Program-made: the position numbers and the translations under genes
Assembly (NCBI GenBank): GCA_048201935.1
Contig: DBFBGR010000025.1
Location: 19,033 to 83,032 of the forward strand
DNA length: 64,000 nucleotides
Direction of reading: 5' to 3'
DNA from: MGBC124762 sp048201935
GTDB lineage: Bacteria; Bacillota; Clostridia; Oscillospirales; Oscillospiraceae
Part shown: piece after piece, positions 44,594 to 53,028 of the stretch
Numbering within the stretch: the first letter of the stretch is position 1
Layout of the letters: every line of letters starts with the position of its first letter
The notes under the pieces: model-generated
Database searches by the model: none
What the model was told of the DNA's origin: nothing
The model's input: only the letters and a program-made list of their open reading frames with translations

Positions 44594-45247
44594 ATGACAG
44601 GAGATGTGATTAAAGTCAACATTCTGGCCACGAGGGTCATCGCCAACGTCTCCGAGGCCATCGCCCAGCAGCTCAAACTGCCCCAGGGCCACCGCTCCAT
44701 CGGCATCATCACCACCGACTGTGACGACGCCACCTACTGCGCTCTGGACGAGGCCACCAAGAAGTCCCAGGTCTCGGTGGTCTACGGCAAGAGCCTCTAC
44801 GCCGGAGCGGCCAACGCCTCCACCAAGTACGCCGGCGAGGTCATCGGTATTCTGGCCGGGCCCAACCCCTCGGAGGTCAGCTCGGGTCTGCGCTCGGCGG
44901 TGGACTTTTTGGAGAGCGGCGTGGGCTTTGTCAGCGCCAACGCCGACGACAGCGTGGTCTACTTCGCCCACACCGTCTCACGTACCGGCAGCTACCTCTC
45001 CCAAGGGGCGGGGGTCCGGGAGGGCGAGGCCCTGGCCTACCTGATCGCCCCGCCCCTGGAGGCGGTCCAGGGCCTGGACGAGGCCATGAAGGCCGCCGAC
45101 GTGCGCCTGGCCGTCCTCTATGAGCCCCCCAGCGAGACCAACTACGGCGGCGGACTGCTTACCGGCACCCAGTCGGCCTGCCAGGCGGCCTGCGCCGCCT
45201 TTGCCCAGACGGTTAAAGACGTGGCCGCCCGGCCCAGGGAGGTGTAA
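44594..45247 (+). CDS. eutL: Microcompartment shell protein EutL
   Basis: 217 residues, a tandem BMC-domain shell protein that forms trimers with a gated central pore. Signatures are AIAQQLKLPQGHRSIGIITT, YAGEVIGILAGPNPSEVSSG and FFAHTVSRTGSYLS-like YFAHTVSRTGSYLSQGAGV. The start is four bases after the eutC stop with GGAGTTGAGAG. It gives the facet-forming pseudo-hexamer of the compartment. Confidence 0.96.
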   Translation: MTGDVIKVNILATRVIANVSEAIAQQLKLPQGHRSIGIITTDCDDATYCALDEATKKSQVSVVYGKSLYAGAANASTKYAGEVIGILAGPNPSEVSSGLRSAVDFLESGVGFVSANADDSVVYFAHTVSRTGSYLSQGAGVREGEALAYLIAPPLEAVQGLDEAMKAADVRLAVLYEPPSETNYGGGLLTGTQSACQAACAAFAQTVKDVAARPREV

Positions 45248-45253
45248 GTGGGG

Positions 45254-46720
45254 ATGGATAAGGACTTGGCCTCCATCCAGGAGGCGAGAGACTGTATTCA
45301 AAAGGCCAAGGCCGCCGGGGAGATCCTGGCCCAGATGGACCAGAGCAAGTTGGACAGGATCGTCACCGCCGTAGCCAAGACCGGTCGGGAGCACGCCCGA
45401 GAGCTGGCCCAGCTGGCGGTGGAGGAGACGGGCTTTGGCGTGGTGGAGCACAAGGTCATCAAAAATCTTTTCGCCGCGCAAAGGGTCTATGAGGGCGTCA
45501 AGGATCAGAAGGTCGTGGGACTGCTGGGCAAGAACGACCGGGAAAAGACGTGGGACTTTGGCGTACCCATGGGCGTGGTGGCGGGGCTGGTGCCCTCCAC
45601 CAATCCCACCTCCACCGTGCTCTATAAGGCCCTCATTTCCCTCAAAGCGGGCAACCCCATCGTCTTTTCTCCCCATCCCAACGCGATCAAATGCATCGAG
45701 AAGACCGTGGGCTACGTCCGGGATGCGGTGGAGCGCGCGGGCGCTCCGGTGGACGCGGTGACGGTGCTGAAGACCCCCACTCTGGAGGGCACCAGGGAAT
45801 TGATGAGCCACCGGGACACCAAGCTCATCCTGGCCACCGGCGGCCCGGGGATGGTGAAGGCGGCCTACTCCTCCGGCACCCCCGCCATCGGCGTAGGAGC
45901 GGGCAACGGCCCGGCCTACTTCCACAAGAGCTGCGAGCTGGTCAAGGCCGTCCGCCGGGTCATGGACTCCAAGACCTTCGACAACGGTACCATCTGCGCC
46001 AGCGAGCAGTCGGTGGTGGTGGAGCGGGACTTTGCATCCCAGGTCCAAGCGGAATTTGAGCGCCAGGGGGGCTATTTCCTATCCAAGACCCAGCGGGACG
46101 TTCTGGCGGGCTTTGTGCTTCGCGCCAACGGGACGATGAACCCCGCCATCGTGGGCAAGTCCATGCAAGAGCTGTGCAGGCTCTCCGGTCTTACCGGCGT
46201 ACCGGACTCCGCCCGGGTCTTCCTGGTGCCCGAGGAAGGCGTAGGCAAGGGTTATCCTTTCTCCAATGAAAAATTGGGCCTCATTTTGGCATACTATGTG
46301 GAGGATAACGAGGACAAGTGCCTGGAGCGGTGCGTAGAGCTTCTCCGACATGAGGGCGCGGGCCACACCTTTGCCATCCACGCCCTGGACGAAAGCGTGG
46401 TGGAAAAATTTGCCGCCGCCGTTCCCGCGTCCCGGGTGTTGGTCAATACTCCCGCCTCTCTGGGCGGCATCGGGGCCACCACCGACCTGTTCCCGGCCCT
46501 GACTCTGGGTTGCGGCGCGGTGGGCGGGTCGTCCACGTCCAACAACATCGGGCCGCTGGACCTTGTGAACATCAAGCGCGTGGCCTGGGGCAAGCGGGAG
46601 CTTGCCGACCTGAGAGGAGGTGAGGAGCCTTGCCAGAACAGCAGCGGCAACTACCAAGCGGAGATCTCCCAGAAGGAGCTGGAGCGGATCATCCAGGCGG
46701 CTCTGGCGCGCTTGCGCTAA
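45254..46720 (+). CDS. eutE: CoA-acylating acetaldehyde dehydrogenase
   Basis: 488 residues. It turns acetaldehyde into acetyl-CoA with NAD. The nucleotide-binding loop is around PMGVVAGLVPSTNPTSTVLY, the catalytic Cys is in TFDNGTICASEQSVVVE, and the GVGAGNGPAYFH segment is present. The C-terminus ends in an amphipathic helix (EISQKELERIIQAALARLR) separated from the enzyme body by a polar stretch, as in C-terminal cargo-targeting peptides. The ATG at 45254 follows GGGAGGTG. Just after the stop the eutM frame continues with further helices of the same type, so the original C-terminus may have been longer. Confidence 0.95.
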   Translation: MDKDLASIQEARDCIQKAKAAGEILAQMDQSKLDRIVTAVAKTGREHARELAQLAVEETGFGVVEHKVIKNLFAAQRVYEGVKDQKVVGLLGKNDREKTWDFGVPMGVVAGLVPSTNPTSTVLYKALISLKAGNPIVFSPHPNAIKCIEKTVGYVRDAVERAGAPVDAVTVLKTPTLEGTRELMSHRDTKLILATGGPGMVKAAYSSGTPAIGVGAGNGPAYFHKSCELVKAVRRVMDSKTFDNGTICASEQSVVVERDFASQVQAEFERQGGYFLSKTQRDVLAGFVLRANGTMNPAIVGKSMQELCRLSGLTGVPDSARVFLVPEEGVGKGYPFSNEKLGLILAYYVEDNEDKCLERCVELLRHEGAGHTFAIHALDESVVEKFAAAVPASRVLVNTPASLGGIGATTDLFPALTLGCGAVGGSSTSNNIGPLDLVNIKRVAWGKRELADLRGGEEPCQNSSGNYQAEISQKELERIIQAALARLR

Positions 46721-46917
46721 AGCCCGAGGAGACTGCCAAGTCCAAGCCAAAGGCCAAGCCCAAACCGGCCGCCAAGGCGACGCAGGCAAAGATCGAGCAG
46801 GCCCTGAAAGAGGTCCTGCGTGAGGAAAAGCCTGAGCAGGCCCTCAAGAAGGTCCTGCATGAGGAAAAGCTCGTATCAAATAGCCCCAAGACCGGGGCAA
46901 AACAAGGAGGAGAGCGT
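46630..46917 (+). other. Untethered coding-like tail with duplicated encapsulation-peptide-like helices, between eutE and eutM
   Basis: After the eutE stop (46720), the eutM frame is open for 66 codons up to the eutM ATG. It reads as Lys/Ala/Pro linker (KSKPKAKPKPAAKATQ), then AKIEQALKEVLREEKP and EQALKKVLHEEKL. The two helices are a 39-base tandem duplication whose third-position changes (CTG/CTC, AAA/AAG) are silent, which points to selection on protein. No ATG, GTG or TTG lies within the 66 codons. The only start candidate is TTG 46630 inside eutE, seven bases after a perfect AGGAGGTG; it would yield an N-terminally extended EutM. Alternatively it is a detached EutE C-terminus. Confidence 0.55.
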
Positions 46918-47208
46918 ATGGCAAACACAAACGCGTTAGGTATGGTGGAGACCAAGGGCCTCGTCGGAGCCATCGAGGCCGCCGACGCCATGGTCAAGTC
47001 GGCCAACGTGCAGTTGGTGGGCAAGGAGACCGTAGGCGGCGGCCTGGTCACCGTCATGGTCCGGGGCGACGTGGGCGCCGTCCAGGCCGCCACCGACGCC
47101 GGAGCGGCCGCCGCGGAGAAGGTGGGGGAGCTGATCTCCGTCCACGTCATCCCCCGGCCCCACGCCGAGGTGGACGGTATCCTGCCCCATCGCGACGAGG
47201 GCGTGTGA
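46918..47208 (+). CDS. eutM: Microcompartment shell protein EutM (BMC-H)
   Basis: 96 residues, one BMC domain forming the hexameric facet tile. The sequence is typical: NALGMVETKGLVGAIEAADA, VGGGLVTVMVRGDVGAVQAA and ISVHVIPRPHAEVD. The ATG is preceded by ACAAGGAGGAGAG at ideal spacing, so the normal-length protein is surely made even if a longer form also exists from upstream in the same frame. Confidence 0.96.
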   Translation: MANTNALGMVETKGLVGAIEAADAMVKSANVQLVGKETVGGGLVTVMVRGDVGAVQAATDAGAAAAEKVGELISVHVIPRPHAEVDGILPHRDEGV

Positions 47209-47209
47209 C

Positions 47210-47815
47210 TTGACCGGCCCTAACGACATCGTGGAGGCGGTGGTCCGGGCGCTGACCATTGAGATCGAAGCGTCCGGCCGCCACGTCCACCTGACCCACG
47301 AGGCGGTGGAGACCCTCTTCGGCCCCGGCCACCGGCTGACCCCCGCCAAGGACCTGTCCCAGCCCGGCCAGTACGCCTGCGTCGAGCGGGTGGACGTGAT
47401 CGGTCCCAAGGGCAGCTTCACCGGTGTGGCGGTGCTGGGCCCGGAGAGAAAAGCGTGCCAGGTGGAGGTCTCGGCCACCGACGCCCGGACCCTGGGGCTG
47501 ACCCCGCCGGTGCGCCAGAGCGGAGACACCCAGGGTAGCTGCCCGGTGACGCTGCGGGTGGGAGAGAAGACCGTGAAGCTGGACCAGGGCCTCATCATCG
47601 CCCAGCGGCACATCCACATGACCCCCGAGGACGCCAAACGCTTTGGGGTGACCGACAACCAGAGCGTGGGCATTAAGTGCCTGACCAGCCGGCCCGCCAT
47701 CTTGGAGGACACGGTGGTGCGGGTGTCGGACAAGTTCGCCTGCTATATCCATCTGGACTACGACGAGGCCAACGCCATCGGCTGGCGCAAGGGAGACCGG
47801 GCCAGAGTGGTCTAA
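47210..47815 (+). CDS. pduL: PduL-type phosphotransacylase
   Basis: 201 residues with a TTG start one base after the eutM stop. It converts acetyl-CoA to acetyl phosphate and recycles CoA inside the compartment. The two zinc-binding PduL halves show SGRHVHLTHEAVETLFG and IIAQRHIHMTPEDAKRFG. The N-terminal NDIVEAVVRALT is an encapsulation-peptide-like helix. PduL here takes the place of the EutD (Pta-type) enzyme of enteric eut operons, as in many other microcompartment loci. Confidence 0.93.
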   Translation: MTGPNDIVEAVVRALTIEIEASGRHVHLTHEAVETLFGPGHRLTPAKDLSQPGQYACVERVDVIGPKGSFTGVAVLGPERKACQVEVSATDARTLGLTPPVRQSGDTQGSCPVTLRVGEKTVKLDQGLIIAQRHIHMTPEDAKRFGVTDNQSVGIKCLTSRPAILEDTVVRVSDKFACYIHLDYDEANAIGWRKGDRARVV

Positions 47816-47837
47816 AGCGCGTAGCAGACGCATAGAT

Positions 47838-47869
47838 TGACGCAACCGAAGACAAGGAGCGTTGCGTCA
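47838..47869 (+). promoter_or_regulatory. Hairpin placing the SSB-like gene's ribosome-binding site in its loop
   Basis: TGACGCAAC (47838-47846) and GTTGCGTCA (47861-47869) form a perfect nine-pair stem. The 14-base loop holds the AAGGAG site, and the last paired base is the A of the ATG. It has no T-run, so it is not a terminator. It could control translation, perhaps by binding the OB-fold product. Confidence 0.5.
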
Positions 47870-48486
47870 TGGACTCTTGGCAGGATCTGAACCAGATCAC
47901 CCTTCGCGGCACGGTGGTCTCCGCCCCAAAGCTCTCCCATGTGAGCCATCAGGAGAGCTTTTACCTCTTTTCCCTGGCGGTGGACCGCCTGTCGGGCAAC
48001 CAGGATGTGCTCAACATCCAACTGCCCGGTCGGCTGCTGCGCCAAAGTCCGGTGGAGCAGGGCAGAGAGGTGGAGGTGACGGGCAGCCTGCGCACCTTCA
48101 ACAATCGAAGCGGCGTAGGCGCCCGGCTGGTCATCACCGTGCTGGCCGAGCGGGTGTGTCCCACCGACCAGCCCCACGCCAACCTTTTGACCCTCAAGGG
48201 CACCATCTGCCGCCGGGGCGAGGTCCGCCGCACCCCACTGGGCCGGGAGATCTGCGACTTTACCCTGGCGGTCAACCGCCGGTACGGACGCTCCGACTAC
48301 CTGCCCTGCATCGCCTGGGGCTCGGTGGCCCAGCGGTGCGCCCGGCTGGGCGTGGGCAGCCGCCTGGAGCTGTCGGGACGGCTCCAGAGCAGGACCTACA
48401 CCAAGCAATACCCCGACCGCTCTGAGGAGCGGGTGGCCTATGAGTGCTCGTGTATGTCGCTGGAGCCCGAGGGAGGACCGACGTGA
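47869..48486 (+). CDS. Double OB-fold single-stranded-DNA-binding-like protein
   Basis: 205 residues. Two consecutive OB-fold halves resemble SSB/PriB: NQITLRGTVVSAPKLS with FYLFSLAVDRLSG, then NLLTLKGTICRRGEVRRTPL with ICDFTLAVNRRYGRSDYLPC and ELSGRLQSRTY. There is no acidic SSB tail, and the C-terminus has a CSC pair, so it is unlikely to be the main replicative SSB. It lies 53 bases after pduL with no terminator between, and its start region folds into a hairpin. Its role is unknown. Confidence 0.8.
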   Translation: MDSWQDLNQITLRGTVVSAPKLSHVSHQESFYLFSLAVDRLSGNQDVLNIQLPGRLLRQSPVEQGREVEVTGSLRTFNNRSGVGARLVITVLAERVCPTDQPHANLLTLKGTICRRGEVRRTPLGREICDFTLAVNRRYGRSDYLPCIAWGSVAQRCARLGVGSRLELSGRLQSRTYTKQYPDRSEERVAYECSCMSLEPEGGPT

Positions 48487-48517
48487 GAAGAACAGACTTT
48501 TTGGGAGGAATACCGCT

Positions 48518-49804
48518 TTGAAGAAACGCATTTTCGCCGCGGCTCTGGCCGCTTTGCTGGGAATTTCCCTGGCCGCCTGCTCCAACACCGCCGACAACAG
48601 CGAGGGCTCTGTGTACTACTTAAATTTCAAGCCCGAGCAGGACAAGCAGTGGCAGGACCTGGCCAGGACCTACACCGAGCAGACCGGGGTGAAGGTCACC
48701 GTGGTCACCGCCGCCTCGGGCACCTATGAGCAGACGCTGATGAGCGAGATCGCCAAGACCTCGCCCCCGACCCTCTTTCAGGTCAACGGCCCGGTGGGCC
48801 TTGCCAACTGGAAGGACTACTGCCTGGACCTCACCGGCACGCCGGTGGCGGGGGAGCTGACCAGCGACGCATACGCCCTCAAGGAGGACGGCCAGACCCT
48901 GGGCATTGCCTATGTGGTGGAGAGCTACGGCCTCATCGCCAACAAAAATCTACTGTCCCAGGCGGGGTATATCCCCGAGGATGTGGACTCCTTTGAGCGC
49001 CTTTCCCTGATCGCCCAGGATATCACCGCCCGCAAAGATGAGCTGGGCTTTGCCGCCTTCACTTCTCCGGGTATGGACGGCACCTCCGACTGGCGTTTCA
49101 AGACCCACCTTGCCAACCTGCCTCTCTATTTTGAGTATCAGGACCGGGGCGTTGGCACCACCGACGCCATCCAGGGGACCTATCTGCCCAACTACAAGGC
49201 CGTTTGGGACCTCTATCTGAACAATTCCACCTGTGCGCCCAGCGAGATCGCGGGCAAGACCGGCGACGACGCCCGCAACGAGTTTTTGTCCGGTCAGGCC
49301 GTCTTTTATCAAAACGGCTCCTGGGAGTACGGCAACCTGGTGGGCGAGGGCAAGTTCTCCGATAATGACCTGGTGATGCTACCCATCTATTTCGGTGTGG
49401 GCGACGAGGCCAGCCAGGGCCTTTGTACTGGTACGGAAAACTATTGGTGCGTCAACAAGGACGCCGATGACGCGAGCGTCCAGGCCACCCTGGACTTCAT
49501 GTACTGGTGCGTCACCTCCCCTGAGGGCACTGCCGCCATGGGCCGGGACATGGGCTTTGTCATTCCCTTCAAAAAGGCGGTGGAGTCCCCCAATCTGTTC
49601 GTCCAGCAAGACGCGGCCTACACTGCCGAGGGGAGGACGCCCATTAGCTGGAACTTCCCCACCATGCCCTCGGAGAACTGGAAAAACGACCTGGGCAGCG
49701 CCCTGACCGCCTATGCCGCGGGCACAGAGGACTGGTCGACGGTGGAGCGCGCCTTTGTGGAGGGCTGGGCCAGGGAGTACGCCGCCCTGGGCGCGGCGGG
49801 ATAA
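48518..49804 (+). CDS. ABC transporter sugar-binding lipoprotein
   Basis: 428 residues from a TTG start (behind GGGAGGAAT). The lipobox LAAC lies near residue 20. The body is a family 1 solute-binding protein: YLNFKPEQDKQWQDLARTYT at the first strand, LMSEIAKTSPPTLFQVNG, and GQAVFYQNGSWEYGNL near 250. An extended frame upstream overlaps the preceding gene and is rejected. Together with the two permeases and malQ next door it probably takes up malto-oligosaccharides; the ligand is inferred. Confidence 0.9.
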   Translation: MKKRIFAAALAALLGISLAACSNTADNSEGSVYYLNFKPEQDKQWQDLARTYTEQTGVKVTVVTAASGTYEQTLMSEIAKTSPPTLFQVNGPVGLANWKDYCLDLTGTPVAGELTSDAYALKEDGQTLGIAYVVESYGLIANKNLLSQAGYIPEDVDSFERLSLIAQDITARKDELGFAAFTSPGMDGTSDWRFKTHLANLPLYFEYQDRGVGTTDAIQGTYLPNYKAVWDLYLNNSTCAPSEIAGKTGDDARNEFLSGQAVFYQNGSWEYGNLVGEGKFSDNDLVMLPIYFGVGDEASQGLCTGTENYWCVNKDADDASVQATLDFMYWCVTSPEGTAAMGRDMGFVIPFKKAVESPNLFVQQDAAYTAEGRTPISWNFPTMPSENWKNDLGSALTAYAAGTEDWSTVERAFVEGWAREYAALGAAG

Positions 49805-49822
49805 AAAGGGGAGAGGCCGAGT

Positions 49823-50674
49823 ATGGAAAAGACCCTGCGCAAATACTGGCCCGTCTTTGTGCTGCCCACGCTGGCGGCCTTTGTCATCGGCTTCGCCTGG
49901 CCCTTTTTTCAGGGGCTCTGGCTCTCCTTTTGCCGCTTCACCACCATTGGCAAGGCCAGCTTCAACGGCCTTGCCAACTATCTGTACGCTTTTACCGAGG
50001 CGGAGTTTCTCCACTCCTTTTGGTTCACCGCCCTCTTTACCGTGGTGTCCACCCTGGCCATCAACGCCTGCGCCCTGGCCATTGCCCTGTGCCTGACCCG
50101 CAAGCTCCGGGGCACCAACCTTTTCCGCTCGGTGTTCTTCATGCCCAATCTCATCGGCGGCATCGTGCTGGGCTATATCTGGAAGATACTTTTGAACGCC
50201 GTCCTCACCCTGGCGGGCAGGCCCCTGCTGGCGCTAAACGCGACCTACGGCTTTTGGGGCTTGGTGATTCTCATGTGCTGGCAGCAGATCGGCTATATGA
50301 TGATCATCTATATCGCCGGGCTCCAGGCCATCCCCGGGGACTACCTGGAGGCCGTCCAGATCGACGGCGCGGGTAGCTGGAGCGTCTTCTGGCGGGTGAA
50401 GCTGCCAAACATCATGCCCTCGGTGACCATCTGCCTTTTCCTGTCGCTGACCAACGGCTTCAAGCTCTTTGACCAGAACCTGGCCCTGACCCAGGGCGAC
50501 CCGGCCCACGCCACGGAGATGCTGGCGCTGAATATCTACAACACCTTCTACGGCCGCTCCGGCGGACAGTGGAAGGGCTATGGTCAGGCCAAGGCGGTGC
50601 TCTTCTGCGCGCTGGTCATCGTCATCTCCCTGGTCCAGCTCCGGGCCACCCGCTCCAAGGAGGTGCAGCAGTGA
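49823..50674 (+). CDS. ABC sugar transporter permease (MalF-like)
   Basis: 283 residues with six membrane segments. The EAA loop is DYLEAVQIDGAGSWSVFWRVKLP, as in CUT1-type carbohydrate transporters. It has AGAGG upstream of the ATG and lies 18 bases after the binding-protein gene; the following permease starts within its stop. Confidence 0.94.
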   Translation: MEKTLRKYWPVFVLPTLAAFVIGFAWPFFQGLWLSFCRFTTIGKASFNGLANYLYAFTEAEFLHSFWFTALFTVVSTLAINACALAIALCLTRKLRGTNLFRSVFFMPNLIGGIVLGYIWKILLNAVLTLAGRPLLALNATYGFWGLVILMCWQQIGYMMIIYIAGLQAIPGDYLEAVQIDGAGSWSVFWRVKLPNIMPSVTICLFLSLTNGFKLFDQNLALTQGDPAHATEMLALNIYNTFYGRSGGQWKGYGQAKAVLFCALVIVISLVQLRATRSKEVQQ

Positions 50675-51519
50675 AGCATAGAGCCGACCGGGCCAAGCGG
50701 GCCGCGCTCACCGCGTTCTTGGCCCTTTTGAGTCTGGCTTGGGTCTACCCGGTGGTGATGATCCTGCTCAACTCCTTCAAGGATGAGCGGGCCATCACCA
50801 CCCAAGGAGCCTTCCAACTCCCTACCGCCGAGACCTTCGGCGGCCTGGGCAATTACCGGGAGGTGCTCTTTGAGCGGGGCTTTGCCGGGGCCTTTGGCTA
50901 CAGCCTGCTCATCACCGCCACCTCCCTGGTCCTCATCCTCATCTGCTGCTCCATGTGCGCGTGGTTTATCACCCGGGTCCGGGCCTGGTGGTCCAGAGGG
51001 CTCTATTTTCTCTTTGTCTTCTCCATGGTGGTGCCCTTCCAGATGGTGATGTTCACCCTCTCCGCCACCGCCAACCGCCTGGGGTTGGATAAACCCTGGA
51101 CCATCTGTGTCATCTATCTGGGCTTTGGGGCGGGGCTGGCGGTGTTCATGTTCTGCGGCTTTATGAAGTCCATCCCCTTGGAGGTGGAGGAGGCCGCCAT
51201 GATCGACGGCTGCGGGCCCATCCAGACCTTCTTCAAGGTGGTCCTGCCCATCCTCAAGCCCACGCTGGTGTCGGTGGGCATCTTGGAGACCATGTGGCTT
51301 TGGAACGACTATCTGTTACCCTACCTGGTGTTGGACCGCACGGCGGGCTACCAGACCATCCCCATGCTCATCCAGTCCTTCCAGCAGGGCTTTGGCCGGG
51401 TGGAGATGGGCCCCACCATGGCGGGCATCATTTTGAATATAGTCCCCATCATCCTGGTGTACGTTATTGGACAAAAGCACATCATAAAGGGGGTTGCGGC
51501 GGGGGCCGTAAAGGGGTAA
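50671..51519 (+). CDS. ABC sugar transporter permease (MalG-like)
   Basis: 282 residues with a GTG start overlapping the previous stop (GTGA) and AAGGAGGTG just upstream. Six membrane segments are visible, and the EAA loop is VEEAAMIDGCGPIQTFFKVV. No ATPase gene follows. In Firmicutes CUT1 systems commonly share a multitask ATPase such as MsmX encoded elsewhere, which is the likely explanation. Confidence 0.94.
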   Translation: MKHRADRAKRAALTAFLALLSLAWVYPVVMILLNSFKDERAITTQGAFQLPTAETFGGLGNYREVLFERGFAGAFGYSLLITATSLVLILICCSMCAWFITRVRAWWSRGLYFLFVFSMVVPFQMVMFTLSATANRLGLDKPWTICVIYLGFGAGLAVFMFCGFMKSIPLEVEEAAMIDGCGPIQTFFKVVLPILKPTLVSVGILETMWLWNDYLLPYLVLDRTAGYQTIPMLIQSFQQGFGRVEMGPTMAGIILNIVPIILVYVIGQKHIIKGVAAGAVKG

Positions 51520-51557
51520 AATAGAGACGAAACCTGTCGCAAAGGATGTGTTTTCCC

Positions 51558-53027
51558 ATGAGAAGCGGTGGTATCCTGCTCCCCATCTTCTCCCTGCCCA
51601 GTCCCCACGGCATCGGCACTCTGGGCGCAGAGGCCCGGCGGTTCGTGGATTTCCTGGCCGCCGCCGGCCAGCGGTACTGGCAGATATTGCCTATCTGTCC
51701 CACCAGTTATGGCGACTCGCCCTACTCTTCCTTCTCCACCTTCGCCGGCAATCCCTATTTCATCGACCTGGACCAGTTGGTGCTGGACGGACTGCTGAAG
51801 CCCTCGGAGGTCAAGGCCGCGGGCTTTGCCCAGGGCGAGGGGGTAGACTACGCCGACCTCTTCGCCAAGCGTTTTCCCTTGCTGCGCAAAGCTTTCACGC
51901 GCTTTGAGCAGTGCCCGCCGGAGGATTTTACCCACTTTTGCGCCCAAAACCCCTGGCTGGAGGATTACGCCCTCTTCATGGTCATCAAGGACGACTTTTC
52001 CGGCGCGTCCTGGTTGGACTGGCCAGAGGAGCTACGCCGCCGCCAGGCCAAGGCCCTGGAGAAGGTCCGCGCCGACCACGCCCGGGACCTAGAGTTTTGG
52101 AAGTGCGTGCAGTACCTCTTCTACCGCCAGTGGTTCGAGCTCAAGCGCTACGCCAACGACCGGGGCGTGCAGATCATCGGCGACCTGCCCATCTATGTGG
52201 CCCTGGACAGCGTGGACGTGTGGGCCAGCCCCAAGCAGTTCCAGCTGGACGACCAGCTGCGGCCCACCGAGGTGGCGGGCTGCCCGCCCGACGGCTTCAC
52301 CGCCGACGGCCAGCTCTGGGGCAATCCCCTCTACGACTGGGCGCGGATGAAGAAGGACGGCTACGCCTGGTGGATGGAGCGCGTTCGCCGCCACTGCGAG
52401 ACCTACGACGTGGTCCGCATCGACCACTTCCGGGGCTTCGAGGCGTACTACGCCATCCCCTACGGCGACGACACCGCCCGCAATGGCCGCTGGCGGGAGG
52501 GTCCGGGCCTGGACTTTTTCCAGGCCGTGGCGCGGCACGTGGGCAAGCCGCCCATCATCGCTGAGGACCTGGGCTTTTTGACCGACGGGGTCCGCCAGCT
52601 CCTGCGAGACACTGGCTTTCCTGGCATGAAGGTGCTGGAGTTCGCCTTTGACAGCCGGGAAAACAGCGACTATCTGCCCCACAACTACACCCGCCAATGC
52701 GTCTGCTATACCGGCACCCACGACAACTCCACCGTCCTGGGCTGGGCCCAGTGCGCCAGCCCCGACGACGTAGCCTTTGCCACGGAGTATCTCCGCCCCA
52801 GCCCTAAGGAGGGACTGAACTGGGCCATGATGCGGGGGGCTTGGGCCAGCGTAGCCGACCTGGCGGTGGTCCAGCTGCAGGACGTGCTGGGCCTGGACGA
52901 CAGCGCCCGGATCAACACCCCCTCCACCGTGGGGGAAAACTGGCGCTGGCGGATGAAAAAGGGCGCGTGTACCGACAAGCTGGCGGATAAGCTCCGCCGG
53001 GAGATGGAAATTTACCGCAGACTATGA
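51558..53027 (+). CDS. malQ: 4-alpha-glucanotransferase (amylomaltase)
   Basis: 489 residues, GH77. It disproportionates malto-oligosaccharides in the cytoplasm. Conserved segments are LLPIFSLPSPHGIGTLG, YWQILPICPTSYGDSPYSS, IIGDLPIYVALDSVDVW, the catalytic Asp in VVRIDHFRGFEAYY, the acid/base Glu in IIAEDLGF, and YTGTHDNSTVLGW. The ATG at 51558 is at better distance from AAAGGATG than one 12 bases earlier. Adjacent sugar-uptake genes suggest a maltodextrin pathway. Confidence 0.97.
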   Translation: MRSGGILLPIFSLPSPHGIGTLGAEARRFVDFLAAAGQRYWQILPICPTSYGDSPYSSFSTFAGNPYFIDLDQLVLDGLLKPSEVKAAGFAQGEGVDYADLFAKRFPLLRKAFTRFEQCPPEDFTHFCAQNPWLEDYALFMVIKDDFSGASWLDWPEELRRRQAKALEKVRADHARDLEFWKCVQYLFYRQWFELKRYANDRGVQIIGDLPIYVALDSVDVWASPKQFQLDDQLRPTEVAGCPPDGFTADGQLWGNPLYDWARMKKDGYAWWMERVRRHCETYDVVRIDHFRGFEAYYAIPYGDDTARNGRWREGPGLDFFQAVARHVGKPPIIAEDLGFLTDGVRQLLRDTGFPGMKVLEFAFDSRENSDYLPHNYTRQCVCYTGTHDNSTVLGWAQCASPDDVAFATEYLRPSPKEGLNWAMMRGAWASVADLAVVQLQDVLGLDDSARINTPSTVGENWRWRMKKGACTDKLADKLRREMEIYRRL

Positions 53028-53028
53028 G

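Noticed and set aside
42004..44733. Minus-strand open frame of about 900 codons opposite eutB/eutC
   Set aside because: Same shadow effect; the plus strand carries unmistakable eut genes.
46700..46725. Programmed -1 frameshift joining eutE to its tail
   Set aside because: No heptameric slippery sequence or suitable repairing codon occurs before the stop. Mutation or an internal start is more plausible.
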